Part shown: positions 36,309 to 45,578 of the stretch, one piece after another
How positions within the stretch are numbered: position 1 is the first letter of the stretch
How the letters are laid out: each line of letters opens with the position of its first letter
NCBI GenBank assembly: GCA_041399085.1
Contig: JAWKTM010000006.1
Coordinates: 198,884-262,883 of the forward strand
From: JAWKTM01 sp041399085
GTDB taxonomy: Bacteria > Planctomycetota > Planctomycetia > Pirellulales > Pirellulaceae
DNA: 64,000 bases
Direction: 5' to 3'
Position numbers and translations under genes: made by a program
Notes under the pieces: model-generated
Databases searched by the model: none
Seen by the model: the letters and a program-made list of their open reading frames with translations, nothing else
What the model was told of the DNA's origin: nothing

Positions 36309-39300
36309 ATGATGTTGTCGCGCTGGATGATGCTGATCTTGTTGTTCGTTGCGAGCTCGTTGCCACTGGCCGCGAGCGGACAAGACGACGATGACGAACC
36401 CGAATTGAACAGCGGTTTGCTTGCGCAGTACAGCAATCAAAGCGGGCAATCGGCGGAGCGAATCGATTCGCAAATTGCCTTCGATTGGGACAAGTCCGCG
36501 CCGGACGAACGAATCGCGGCCGGACCGTTCACGGCCCGGTGCGGGATGCTAATGTCCCAGGCCCGTGGCGAGTACCGGTTGTTCGCCCACGCGTCGGGAA
36601 CCGTGCGGATCGAGCTGGCCGGGCAAGCGATTCTGAACTCCCGCAGCGACGAGCCGGCTTGGCATGCGTCCGAGCCGATTCAGATTCCTTTCGACTGGCA
36701 TCCGATCGAAATCGAATACCTCAGCGGCGGCGAGTCGGCGCAGTTGGCTCTGTTCTGGTCCGGGCCGAATTTTGCATTGGAACCGATCAGCGACCGAAAC
36801 TGGTTCCACGAACCGGCCGAGTCGAACCGAGCGGAATTTGAACGCGGCCGACAGTTGGCTGGAGCGCTTCGCTGCGAAGCGTGTCATCAGGCCGCGACGA
36901 AAGCCCAGCCAGGGCCGTCGCTGGAACGTTTGACCGGGCGCCGTCCGTCGCGAGTGGCTAATGGATTGGCTGACATCCATGCCCGAATCGGAAACTCAGT
37001 TGGCCACTCCCGCCGGATGCCACACTTCGCATTCACGGCGGACGAAGCCAACGACGTGGCCAACTATTTGCTGTCCGCCGAGCCGGTCGATCTTCGTATG
37101 CCCGCGGCGGAGGATGCGAACGCGAAGCCGTCGCCCAAAGCGAACAACAAGAATCAGCCGGCTGACGAGCCGCCGTCGGGCGAGCGGATTGTTCTTGACG
37201 CTCGGCTGCCTTGCCTGTCATCCGCACGGCCAAGAGGTTCCGCCAGCTTGTTCGGCGGGAACAGCTTGACTCACGCTGGCGACAAGCGGCCGGCGGATTA
37301 CTTCGCCAAATGGTTGGCGGAGCCAGCGTCGTTGAACGCACAACACCGCATGCCCGTATTCGATTTGTCGGCCGCCGAGCGAACGGCGCTGGCCGAGTGG
37401 CTGGCCAAACAAACACGGGGCCGTGTGGATCAGTCGGGAGAACCTTCGAATGCGGACGCTCCGCCAGCGAACCGGGACGCTTCGGTCGAGGCCAGCATCG
37501 AACGCGGCCGCAAATTGACGCTAGACTCCGGCTGCCAAGCGTGTCACCAAATGCCGACCGGCGAGAAAGACAACGTCGCTCCTAGCACGCCGCGCCTTGG
37601 CAAACTTTCAACGGACAGTCGCTGGGAGCGAGCTTGCAGTGCGGCGGACTTCGACGCGGCCCGTCCGGCGGCGCGTCGTCAGCCGATCTATCAACTGGCC
37701 GACGCGGATCGAGCGGCGCTGCAACACTACTTTGCCCAACGGCTCGATACGACGCCTGAGCCTTCGCAATCGCAAGCGGGACGGCAGTTGTTCGTCGAGC
37801 TGAACTGTGTGCAATGTCACGCTCGGGGCGCCGATCCGGGACTCGCCGAATCACTGCCGGAGCTCGTCAAGCTGCATGGCGAATTGGAATCGTGGCTGCC
37901 GGCCATGACACCGCCTTCGTTGAACAGCGTGGGCGACAAGCTGCGGGACGAAGCGTTGATCGCCGCCGTTCGCCGTGAGAAGAACCATCGGCCATATCTG
38001 CTGGCCCGCATGCCGCGTTTTCCGTTGAACGAGTCACAACTCGCCCAGTTGGTCGACTACTTCGTCGCCGAAGATCGCATTCCCGACACGGGAGACCTGC
38101 CGCCGAACGTCGTCGTTCGATCGAATCCCGCTGCCGAATTGGACGACGCCGTCACGCGCGTTGCTGGGGCTCGGCTGGTCACGCCCGATGGTTTCGGCTG
38201 TACGAGCTGTCATCGAGTCGGCACGGTCGAACCGCCGCCCGGTCCGCTGGCCGCGCGTGGCCCCACGTTGTCGATGCTCGGCCAGCGAATTCGGCGGCCC
38301 TGGTACGACCGCTGGGTTCGCAACCCAGCTCGCATCGTGCCGCGAATGGAAATGCCTTCGGTTCAGTTGCCGGTGCACGGCGTGTTGAATGATGATCTGC
38401 CGACTCAGTTGGCCGCGGTTTGGCAAGTGCTGAATCAACCGGGTTTCGAGCCACCCGCGCCGAACGCTCTGCGTGTCGCTCGGCGCAGTGGCGTGCGCGA
38501 CCGCGGCGAGCCGGCTTTGCTGTTGACCGATGTGCTGCGAGTCGGTGAAGCGCGGCAACTCAAGCCGGCGCTCGTCGGTTTGCCGAATCGACATAACGTG
38601 CTGATCGACCTGGAGTCGGGCCGGATGGTCGATTGGTGGATTGGCGACGCCGCTCGTCAGCGGACTGAAGGCAAGACGTGGTTTTGGGAAGTCGGCGGCA
38701 CGTCGATCGGAGCACTGCAGCCAGCCGAACATGAATTGTCGTTGCGCGACGCGGCAGGCCGACGTTGGCAGCCGATCCAAGTCGGTCAGTTCGTAACCGA
38801 ACTCGACGATTGGCAGCATCAGCCCGATGGCGGAATTGCGTTTTCGCATCGGATGACGTTTTCGCCCGAACCTGACTCGGAGTCGACCGTGACGCTGCTG
38901 GTTCGGCAAACGATTTCGCCGATTTGGAGTGACTCAGCAGGAGCTTCGGGCTCCCTTTCGGGATGGCGGCGGGAGGTGCGCGTGGAGCGGCTGCCGGGCG
39001 GGTTCACCGTGATGTTCGATGCGATCACGGCGAAAGACGCGGACAGCGCGGCGAGCCCCGAATCACGGGCGGCCTCGAATTCGATTGGCGACGACGGCCG
39101 CCGTGTAGTGTTATTCGTTGATCAACGGGCGACTATGCGATTGACCGAGCCCGCCAACGCCGCTTGGCGCGCCGACGGCGACCGAGTGTTTGCGGAGTTC
39201 GCCAAGTCGGATGCCTCGACTGGCACGGCGACGAATGATTCCGAGTCGCCGCGGTTGGTCGTCGAGTACCTTACGCGACTGCCGGTCGATCAATTTCTCC

Positions 39301-40730
39301 TCGAAACGCCCTCGTTCCCGCCGCCGCCAGTCGCGGAGTTGAACGTCGTGCCGGGCTACGAAGCGGTTCGGTTGCCGCTGGCCGAGGAGCTGATGCCGAC
39401 CGCGTTGGCTTGGCGGCCAAACGGAGATATCGCGATTGCGTCGCTGAAAGGCCGAGCTTGGATTGCCCGCGACTCCGATGGCGACGGGTTAGAAGACACG
39501 GCCACGCCGGTCGGTGATGAGTTGGCGGCTCCGTATGGCATCGCGGCTGGCGACAACTACATCGACGTGCTGAACAAATACGCTTTGTTGCGGCTGCACG
39601 ACGCGGATGGCGATGGGCGGTACGAGCGAACGGAAACGCTGGCTTCCGGCTGGGGCCACACGACCGACTATCACGACTGGGCGGTTGGTTTATCGAGCGA
39701 CGGGGCGGGCGGCTATTTCGCGGCATTCCCTTGTCAGCAAGACAAACGCAGCGAAGCGGCCGCGCGGCTGCGTGGCACGGTCGTGCGGATGTCGCCTCGC
39801 ACTCCGTCGCTAGACAATCCGCATCGGTTCGGCGTCGAACCGGTCAGCGCCGGGCATCGTTTTCCGATGGGATTGGCTCGCAATCGAGCGGGCGATTTGT
39901 TCGTGACCGATAACCAAGGCAACTACAACCCGTTCAACGAGCTGAACCACGTGCGGCCCGGCGCTCGCTACGGTTTCATCAACGCCCTGGAACGTCGCCC
40001 CGACTTCCGCCCGCCGTTGACGCCGCCGGCCGTGAACATTCCGCATCCTTGGACACGCAGCGTGAACGGCATCTGTTTTCTGGAGACGCCCGAGACGATT
40101 CGCCAGCGTGAACGACGCGATCTGTTTGGTCCGTTTGAAGGGCACTTGATCGGCTGCGAGTACGATACTCGGCGACTAATTCGGATCAGTTTGCAGCAAG
40201 TCGGCGATCAGATTCAGGGGGCCGCCTATCCGTTTAGCTACGATCAACCGCGAGACGGCGAGCCGCTGCTCGGGCCGCTTTGTTGTGCCGTCGCGCCGGA
40301 CGGCGATTTATACATCGGCAACATTCGCGACAGCGGCTGGGGCGGCGCGAACAACATCGGCACGCTAACTCGGCTGCGTCCGCGAGCCGACGAACTGCCG
40401 CCGGGCATTGCGGAAGTGAGGGCCCGGCCAGACGGATTCGAAGTCCGTTTCACTCGCCCGGTCGATGCGGCGCGAGCTGCTGACGCGGCGAACTATACGC
40501 TGTCGTCGTACACGCGTGTTTCCACGCCGGCGTATGGAGGACCGGACGTCGACGGGCGAAAGGAAACGATCACGGCGATCGAGGTGGCGGACGACGGTCG
40601 ATCAGCGCGGCTGCGGCTGAAGGAGTTGCGCTCGGGCTTCGTCTACGAACTACACGTGAAGCCGCTTGTTGACTCCGCCGAGTTCTTCCCGGACGAGGCG
40701 CACTATTCGCTGAACGTCATTCCGCAGTAG
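36309..40730 (+). CDS. Giant PA14-like/multihaem cytochrome c/beta-propeller exported protein
   Basis: A 1473-residue protein with a signal peptide (residues 1-23). A PA14-like domain (~30-175, GLLAQYSNQSG...IEIEYLSGGESAQLALFWSG) is followed by cytochrome c modules with in-frame haem motifs CEACH (~189), CQACH (~409), CVQCH (~500) and CTSCH (~631). From ~1030 a six-bladed membrane-bound-dehydrogenase-type propeller follows (LMPTALAWRPNGDIAIASLKG...SDGDGLED). A fifth motif, CLACH, occurs at 37207-37221 but in frame 1 instead of the gene's frame 3, where residue ~300 would be expected; the sequence around it looks like a pair of compensating indels. Such proteins probably move electrons in the periplasm. 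Start ATG at 36309; a second ATG follows one codon later. Confidence 0.85.
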   Translation: MMLSRWMMLILLFVASSLPLAASGQDDDDEPELNSGLLAQYSNQSGQSAERIDSQIAFDWDKSAPDERIAAGPFTARCGMLMSQARGEYRLFAHASGTVRIELAGQAILNSRSDEPAWHASEPIQIPFDWHPIEIEYLSGGESAQLALFWSGPNFALEPISDRNWFHEPAESNRAEFERGRQLAGALRCEACHQAATKAQPGPSLERLTGRRPSRVANGLADIHARIGNSVGHSRRMPHFAFTADEANDVANYLLSAEPVDLRMPAAEDANAKPSPKANNKNQPADEPPSGERIVLDARLPCLSSARPRGSASLFGGNSLTHAGDKRPADYFAKWLAEPASLNAQHRMPVFDLSAAERTALAEWLAKQTRGRVDQSGEPSNADAPPANRDASVEASIERGRKLTLDSGCQACHQMPTGEKDNVAPSTPRLGKLSTDSRWERACSAADFDAARPAARRQPIYQLADADRAALQHYFAQRLDTTPEPSQSQAGRQLFVELNCVQCHARGADPGLAESLPELVKLHGELESWLPAMTPPSLNSVGDKLRDEALIAAVRREKNHRPYLLARMPRFPLNESQLAQLVDYFVAEDRIPDTGDLPPNVVVRSNPAAELDDAVTRVAGARLVTPDGFGCTSCHRVGTVEPPPGPLAARGPTLSMLGQRIRRPWYDRWVRNPARIVPRMEMPSVQLPVHGVLNDDLPTQLAAVWQVLNQPGFEPPAPNALRVARRSGVRDRGEPALLLTDVLRVGEARQLKPALVGLPNRHNVLIDLESGRMVDWWIGDAARQRTEGKTWFWEVGGTSIGALQPAEHELSLRDAAGRRWQPIQVGQFVTELDDWQHQPDGGIAFSHRMTFSPEPDSESTVTLLVRQTISPIWSDSAGASGSLSGWRREVRVERLPGGFTVMFDAITAKDADSAASPESRAASNSIGDDGRRVVLFVDQRATMRLTEPANAAWRADGDRVFAEFAKSDASTGTATNDSESPRLVVEYLTRLPVDQFLLETPSFPPPPVAELNVVPGYEAVRLPLAEELMPTALAWRPNGDIAIASLKGRAWIARDSDGDGLEDTATPVGDELAAPYGIAAGDNYIDVLNKYALLRLHDADGDGRYERTETLASGWGHTTDYHDWAVGLSSDGAGGYFAAFPCQQDKRSEAAARLRGTVVRMSPRTPSLDNPHRFGVEPVSAGHRFPMGLARNRAGDLFVTDNQGNYNPFNELNHVRPGARYGFINALERRPDFRPPLTPPAVNIPHPWTRSVNGICFLETPETIRQRERRDLFGPFEGHLIGCEYDTRRLIRISLQQVGDQIQGAAYPFSYDQPRDGEPLLGPLCCAVAPDGDLYIGNIRDSGWGGANNIGTLTRLRPRADELPPGIAEVRARPDGFEVRFTRPVDAARAADAANYTLSSYTRVSTPAYGGPDVDGRKETITAIEVADDGRSARLRLKELRSGFVYELHVKPLVDSAEFFPDEAHYSLNVIPQ

Positions 40731-40805
40731 GTTGTTCCGAACGCACGGCCGGCGCCAGACGCCCCGAATGCGTGTAAGCCGCGCCGACGCACGTTGTTAG
40801 ACGAC

Positions 40806-42137
40806 TTATCCACGATCGACGGTTAGTCGGAGAAAATGCGTCGCGCAGCTAATGCATGGATCGTAGTTGCGGATCAGATGCTCGCAGCGACGCGTGGCTT
40901 CGTCGTCCTCGAAATGCAGCACGCTGGGGACGAAGTGCAACAAGTCGTCCTCGATTTGACCTTGGTTCTGCGAGGTCGGCGGCACGATCTTCGATTCGGC
41001 GATCAGTCCGTCGTCGCCGATGCGATAGCGGTGATAGATCAGGCCGCGCGGAGCTTCCGTCGCATGACAGCCTTCACCGGCCCGCGGCGTGAACTCGATG
41101 CGGCTGACGGCCGGTTCGGCCGAATAATCTCGGACGATCTGGATCGCCTCTTCGAACGCCGCAACCACTTCGATGCCACGCGCCACGATGCTGTGGAAAT
41201 TGTTGCCCGAAGGCCAATTGATGCCGCACGACTCGGCGGCCTGGCGAGCTTGCGGCGGCAATTGCTCCAGACACAAAGCGATCCGAGCGAGCGGACCAAC
41301 TAGATAATTCGCTCCGCAGTTTTCGTTCGACGTGTCTGGCTCATTCGGCGACGCGAGCAACACGCTATGCAACGCCGTGCTTTGCGGCCGATGGCGTTCG
41401 GCAAAATGTTGTTCGTATTGCTCGACCGGAATGTCCAATCCGTTGGAGGCCACGACGTGACCGTCGTTCATCGGATATTCGTCGGCGTGGCGGAGCGAAA
41501 CGAACGTATACGGTTGCTCGAACGGCGGGAAGTCGAAACTGGCAACCAGCCGCACGGTCTCCAGCGCCGCCCCCAGCCCCCATTCCAAATCGGGCAGCAG
41601 AGCTTTCAACGCTTTCAGCCGCGGCGCTCGATAGAAACCGCCGACCGTCACATTGATCGGATGGATCGCGCGGCCGCCCAGAATTTCCAGCAACTCGTTG
41701 CCGATCTTTTTCATTCGCAAGCCGCGTTCGACCACTTCGCGGTGATCGGCCACCATGCTGAGGCCGCTTTCGTAGCCAAGAAAATCGGGCGCGTGCAGCA
41801 AGTGCATGTGCAACGCGTGGCTTTCGATCCACTCGCCGCAATACAACAGTCGCCTCAGCCGACGGATTTCGGGAGTGACCGTCAGGCCCAATGCTTTCTC
41901 CAACGCGTGGCAGGAACTCATCTGATAAGCGACCGGGCAGATGCCGCAAATGCGAGCCGTGATGTCCGGCACTTCGCGGATCTCGCGGCCGCGCAGAAAG
42001 CTCTCGAAAAACCGGGGCGGTTCGTAAATGTTCAGCTCGACGTGGCTGACGCGATCGCCCTCGATTCGCACATACAGCCGGCCTTCGCCTTCCACACGCG
42101 TGAGCGCCTTGACTTCCAACTGCCGCGTTTGAGTCAT
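40806..42137 (-). CDS. hydA: [NiFe]-hydrogenase large (catalytic) subunit, group 3b-like
   Basis: A 443-residue subunit holding the NiFe(CN)2CO centre. The L1 motif is ARICGICPVAYQ (Cys64, Cys67), with Tyr71 where the general RxCGxCxxxH motif has His. The L2 motif DPCISCATH (Cys428, Cys431, His434) is complete. Only nine residues follow His434, so any C-terminal propeptide is short. The protein should reversibly oxidise H2 in the cytoplasm and pass electrons through the small subunit to NAD(P). It is the last gene of the operon and overlaps the small subunit by 4 bases. No hyp maturation genes are in the window. Confidence 0.93.
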   Translation of the reverse strand: MTQTRQLEVKALTRVEGEGRLYVRIEGDRVSHVELNIYEPPRFFESFLRGREIREVPDITARICGICPVAYQMSSCHALEKALGLTVTPEIRRLRRLLYCGEWIESHALHMHLLHAPDFLGYESGLSMVADHREVVERGLRMKKIGNELLEILGGRAIHPINVTVGGFYRAPRLKALKALLPDLEWGLGAALETVRLVASFDFPPFEQPYTFVSLRHADEYPMNDGHVVASNGLDIPVEQYEQHFAERHRPQSTALHSVLLASPNEPDTSNENCGANYLVGPLARIALCLEQLPPQARQAAESCGINWPSGNNFHSIVARGIEVVAAFEEAIQIVRDYSAEPAVSRIEFTPRAGEGCHATEAPRGLIYHRYRIGDDGLIAESKIVPPTSQNQGQIEDDLLHFVPSVLHFEDDEATRRCEHLIRNYDPCISCATHFLRLTVDRG

Positions 42138-42961
42138 CGCTGGGTTCCTTGATCGGCAAGGGTTGCGTCGCCGGTCGATTCGAGCGCATCGCTGGCGTCG
42201 CGAAACGCCGGCGCGTAGCCGTTGAAGTTACGAAGCAACCGCACCAAATGAGCCGGCTCGGCACCCTGTTCGCGATAATGGTCGCAAAGGCTCGCGGGGT
42301 TTGGTTGCTGTTGAGGGCCGAAGCAACCGAAGCATTCGCGTTGGAATGCCGGGCAGATCGCACCGCAGCCAGCTTGTGTCAACGGACCGACGCAGGCGAT
42401 CCCTTGAGCCACGGCCACGCAAACCGTGCCGCGCCGTTTGCATTCCACGCACACACTGTATCCCGGCACGCGCGGCACGCGGCCGACGACTAGCGCCGTC
42501 ACGAGCTCGACCAACTGCTGCTTGTTGATCGGACAGCCTCGCAGCTCGAAGTCAACCGGCACGTGATAACCGATCGGCGTGCTGGTGGCGAGCGTGCGGA
42601 TGTAGTCGGGCCGGGCGTAAACTTGGGCGATGAACTCGTTCACGTCGGCCCAATTTCGCAACGCTTGAATCCCGCCGGCCGTGGCACACGCGCCGATCGT
42701 CACTAGAAACTTGCATTGACGACGAATCTCGCGAATCCGTTCCGCGTCGTGCGCGGTCGTGACCGAGCCTTCGACCAGCCCGACGTCGTAGGGGCCGTCG
42801 AGCGTTTGCGTGCGAGCTTCCAAAAAGTAGGCGATCTCGACACGGTCGGCGATCAGCAGCAGTTCGTCCTCGGCGTCCAACAACGACAGTTGACAGCCGT
42901 CGCACGAAGCAAACTTGAACACAGCCAACCGCGGCTTCGCTCGTTCAGAAGTCTTCGACAT
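42134..42961 (-). CDS. hydD: [NiFe]-hydrogenase small subunit, group 3b-like (HydD type)
   Basis: A 275-residue iron-sulfur subunit related to the 20-kDa PSST subunit of complex I. The proximal cluster motif FASCDGCQLSLLD lies near residues 17-29, with GACATAGG near 94 and a Pro-rich ELRGCPI near 144 as further ligands. The C-terminal Cys-rich region (CVECKRRGTVC, GCGAICPAFQRECFGCFGP) can bind two more [4Fe-4S] clusters. It passes electrons from the active site to the FAD/NAD(P) subunit. It overlaps the neighbours by 17 and 4 bases. No Tat signal is present, in line with a cytoplasmic enzyme. Confidence 0.92.
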   Translation of the reverse strand: MSKTSERAKPRLAVFKFASCDGCQLSLLDAEDELLLIADRVEIAYFLEARTQTLDGPYDVGLVEGSVTTAHDAERIREIRRQCKFLVTIGACATAGGIQALRNWADVNEFIAQVYARPDYIRTLATSTPIGYHVPVDFELRGCPINKQQLVELVTALVVGRVPRVPGYSVCVECKRRGTVCVAVAQGIACVGPLTQAGCGAICPAFQRECFGCFGPQQQPNPASLCDHYREQGAEPAHLVRLLRNFNGYAPAFRDASDALESTGDATLADQGTQR

Positions 42962-43826
42962 CGAGGTAAGGCTCCATCTTCTCGTAGCTGAACACCGGCC
43001 CGTCCTTGCAGACGAACGTCGGACCGAGTTGGCAATGGCCGCAGAAGCCGACGGCGCAGTTCATGTTGCGTTCCATCGACAGGTGGATTTGAGACGGACG
43101 TAGCTTTCGCGCAAGGCATTCAAAGATCACGAACCGCATCATCACTTCGGGACCACACGTCAGGACGCGGGTTTTCGGCGCGTCGAGCCGCAGGTGATAA
43201 AACAGCATCGGCACGACGCCGATTTGCCCGGTCCATTCTTCGTCGCCAAGGTCGACCGTCACACGGACATCGATGTCGGCGTCGCGCCACGCTTCGTATT
43301 GATCGGCATACAGCAGGTCCTTCGGCGTGCGACTGCCGTACAACAACCAGACATGGCCGTAACGATCGCGATGATTGATGACATGATGAATCACCGGCCG
43401 CAGCGGCGCGAGCCCGACTCCGCCCGTGGCAATCACGAGATCGGAGCCTTCGCAAGCCGCGACGGGCCACGCGCTGCCGAACGGCCCGCGCACCAAGACT
43501 TGATCGCCCGGCCGTTTTCGAGCGAGTGCCTTCGTGACGTTGCCGACGACGCGGATTGTGTGAAGCAGTTGATCGGGACGCTCCGGGTCCGAGCTGATCG
43601 AGATTGCCGATTCGCCGATGCCCGGCAAGTACAGCATGTTGAATTGGCCCGGAAGAAAACGAAATCGCTCGGCGACGGCCGGGTCGTCGAACGCCAGCTC
43701 GTAAGTCGCGATGCCGGGCACTTCCGGCCGGATGCTGACGATTCGCGCCGCATGCGTCGCCCACGGGTTGGTGCGATCCACGGTCGGCGCGACAATGCCC
43801 GAGGCCATGTCGGTGTGCTCCATCAT
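42945..43826 (-). CDS. hydG: Hydrogenase FAD/NAD(P)-binding subunit (HydG type, sulfhydrogenase gamma)
   Basis: A 293-residue ferredoxin-reductase-like flavoprotein. The FAD part has LPGQFNMLYLPGIGESAISIS near 57-77, and the nucleotide-binding part has VIATGGVGLAPLRPVIHHV near 130 and LTCGPEVMM near 225. The C-terminal Cys cluster (NCAVGFCGHCQLG) binds a [2Fe-2S] as in dihydroorotate dehydrogenase PyrK. This subunit exchanges electrons with NAD(P)H. It overlaps the Fe-S subunit gene as ATGA, so translation is coupled. Confidence 0.9.
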   Translation of the reverse strand: MMEHTDMASGIVAPTVDRTNPWATHAARIVSIRPEVPGIATYELAFDDPAVAERFRFLPGQFNMLYLPGIGESAISISSDPERPDQLLHTIRVVGNVTKALARKRPGDQVLVRGPFGSAWPVAACEGSDLVIATGGVGLAPLRPVIHHVINHRDRYGHVWLLYGSRTPKDLLYADQYEAWRDADIDVRVTVDLGDEEWTGQIGVVPMLFYHLRLDAPKTRVLTCGPEVMMRFVIFECLARKLRPSQIHLSMERNMNCAVGFCGHCQLGPTFVCKDGPVFSYEKMEPYLDVEDF

Positions 43827-45013
43827 TTCCGTGTCTCCCGAATGGCGGCCACTTCTTCAGTCAAGTCGATGCCGACCGGGCACCAGGTGATGCAGCGACC
43901 GCAGCCCACGCAGCCCGACACGTCGTATTGGTCGATCCAAGACGCCAGTTTGTGCGTCAGCCATTGGCGATAGCGAGCGGCCGTCGATTGACGCACGACG
44001 CCAGAACTCATCGCCGAATGTTCGCCCATGAAGCACGAAGCCCACGACCGTTCGCGACGCACGCTGTCGCCGGTCAACTCGGCCACTTCCGTGACGCTGC
44101 TGCAAAAACAGGTCGGGCAGACGAGCGTACAGTTGGCACAAGCCAAACATCGCTCGGCAACCTGATTCCAGCGTGGATGATCCAAGTTGCCCAGCAGCAG
44201 GTCATGAACGTCGTCGGTCGACATCGAACGAGGACGAGGGATTTCGCTCTCAACCGATGCTTTCTCCGAATCGATCGCGGCGGGGCGATCGCGCATCGCT
44301 TGTTCAAGCCGCCGGGACTGTTCGCGAGCTTGTTCGAGCAACTCCGGTGAACAAGGCTGGGATGCATCGAGTCCCGCGACAACGGCCGCGCCGCGTTCGC
44401 TGCCGACTTCGATTACGAATACGTCGTCCAATTCCGTCAAAGCCAAATCGAAACCGGTGGTCGCTCGCGGACCGGTGTTCATCGAGTGGCAAAAGCAAGT
44501 GGCGGCAGCTCGGCGGCATTGGACGGCGACCAACAGCAGTTGCTCGCGGCGAGCTTTGTACGCGGGATCGACATACTCGCCGTGAAGAAACACGCGATCT
44601 TGCACCGCGACCGCCTGCACATCGCAACTGCGAACGCCAAGGATCGCGGTCGGGCCGGCGGTCGGCGGCGAGTTGTTCACTTGCCAATCGCTGCTGGCCC
44701 CGTCGCGGCGAAACTCTTGAATCGTCTCGACCGGTGGAAACAGAAACTGCTTGACCGACTGCGGGCCGACCACGTAATCAAACCAACCGGCCGTGTCCGA
44801 CGAATGCAGCCGATAACGGCCGCCGTCCTGTTCGTCGATTAGACCCCGCGGGATCGAATCGGCCGATTCGACTTCGTCGAACACGATCGCTCCGTCGGTG
44901 GCTCGCGGACCGATCACGCGATAACCCACCTCGCGCAATCGATCGACGAGCGCGGTGAGTTGCGACGTGGGGAGGCAGACGGGTTCGGTGGGCGAATCGG
45001 TGCGATCGGACAT
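43823..45013 (-). CDS. hydB: Hydrogenase iron-sulfur subunit (HydB type, sulfhydrogenase beta)
   Basis: A 396-residue protein with two [4Fe-4S] motifs in the C-terminal third: CLACANCTLVCPTCFC near 280-295 and CVGCGRCITWCPVG near 365-378. The N-terminal two thirds has the HydB/AsrA pattern (ILGVRSCDVQAV near 135), shared with anaerobic sulfite reductase subunit A and hydrogenase group 3b beta subunits. It links the flavin subunit to the hydrogenase core. It is preceded by the cyclic-nucleotide-binding gene after a 70-base gap. Confidence 0.9.
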   Translation of the reverse strand: MSDRTDSPTEPVCLPTSQLTALVDRLREVGYRVIGPRATDGAIVFDEVESADSIPRGLIDEQDGGRYRLHSSDTAGWFDYVVGPQSVKQFLFPPVETIQEFRRDGASSDWQVNNSPPTAGPTAILGVRSCDVQAVAVQDRVFLHGEYVDPAYKARREQLLLVAVQCRRAAATCFCHSMNTGPRATTGFDLALTELDDVFVIEVGSERGAAVVAGLDASQPCSPELLEQAREQSRRLEQAMRDRPAAIDSEKASVESEIPRPRSMSTDDVHDLLLGNLDHPRWNQVAERCLACANCTLVCPTCFCSSVTEVAELTGDSVRRERSWASCFMGEHSAMSSGVVRQSTAARYRQWLTHKLASWIDQYDVSGCVGCGRCITWCPVGIDLTEEVAAIRETRK

Positions 45014-45083
45014 GGCGGGCGACTGTTCCTGGGAGAAAGGGAGAGCTCGCGACGGGAGGCGACGTCATTCGGTCGTTCGTCGG

Positions 45084-45578
45084 CTAACCTCCCATCGTCC
45101 GCGGATCGCCAACGGCCGGCATTTGCGAACCATAGACATCGACCAACTGGAGCCGCGTGGCACTCAGCCGTTTGGCCAATGCCAACGCGACTCGACGCAT
45201 AAACTCGTAGCCAAGCTGCGGATTCCGCTCGCAAACTTCCAACAGTTTGGCGCCGTCAAATTCGATTGCTTTCACGGCACGCAGTGCGCGGGCCGTAGCG
45301 GTCAGCCGCCCTTGCTCCAGCACCGGCGACCACCCCAACAGCTCGCCGGCGCCGACCGTCAACACCCGCTTGCACCCAACCGCCGCGGCACAAATCTCCA
45401 ACGCGACTTGGCCGTCGACTACCAAGTAGAGCTGCGTGGCCGGGTCGCCTTGGCGAAAGATGATCGCTCCGTCGGGAAACACGCGGGCTTGGCCGATTCC
45501 AGCCAACGCGTCCAATAATTCGTCGGGCAAGTCGCCAAGAAATCCGCTGTTGCGCAGTTGGCTTGCCAAACTGGTCAT
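45084..45578 (-). CDS. Cyclic nucleotide-binding (CRP-like sensor) protein without DNA-binding domain
   Basis: A 164-residue protein, first gene of the hydrogenase operon. Residues ~10-130 form a cyclic-nucleotide-binding beta barrel (FLGDLPDELLDALAG, IIFRQGDPATQLYLVVDGQVAL, GELLGWSPVLEQGRLTATARAL). Only a short helical tail follows, so the usual CRP/FNR winged helix is missing. ATG at 45578 has AGGGA about 8 bases upstream; the frame is open to 45656. Such short CNB proteins accompany group 3b hydrogenase genes in other bacteria. A role as regulatory subunit of the enzyme is an inference. Confidence 0.85.
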   Translation of the reverse strand: MTSLASQLRNSGFLGDLPDELLDALAGIGQARVFPDGAIIFRQGDPATQLYLVVDGQVALEICAAAVGCKRVLTVGAGELLGWSPVLEQGRLTATARALRAVKAIEFDGAKLLEVCERNPQLGYEFMRRVALALAKRLSATRLQLVDVYGSQMPAVGDPRTMGG

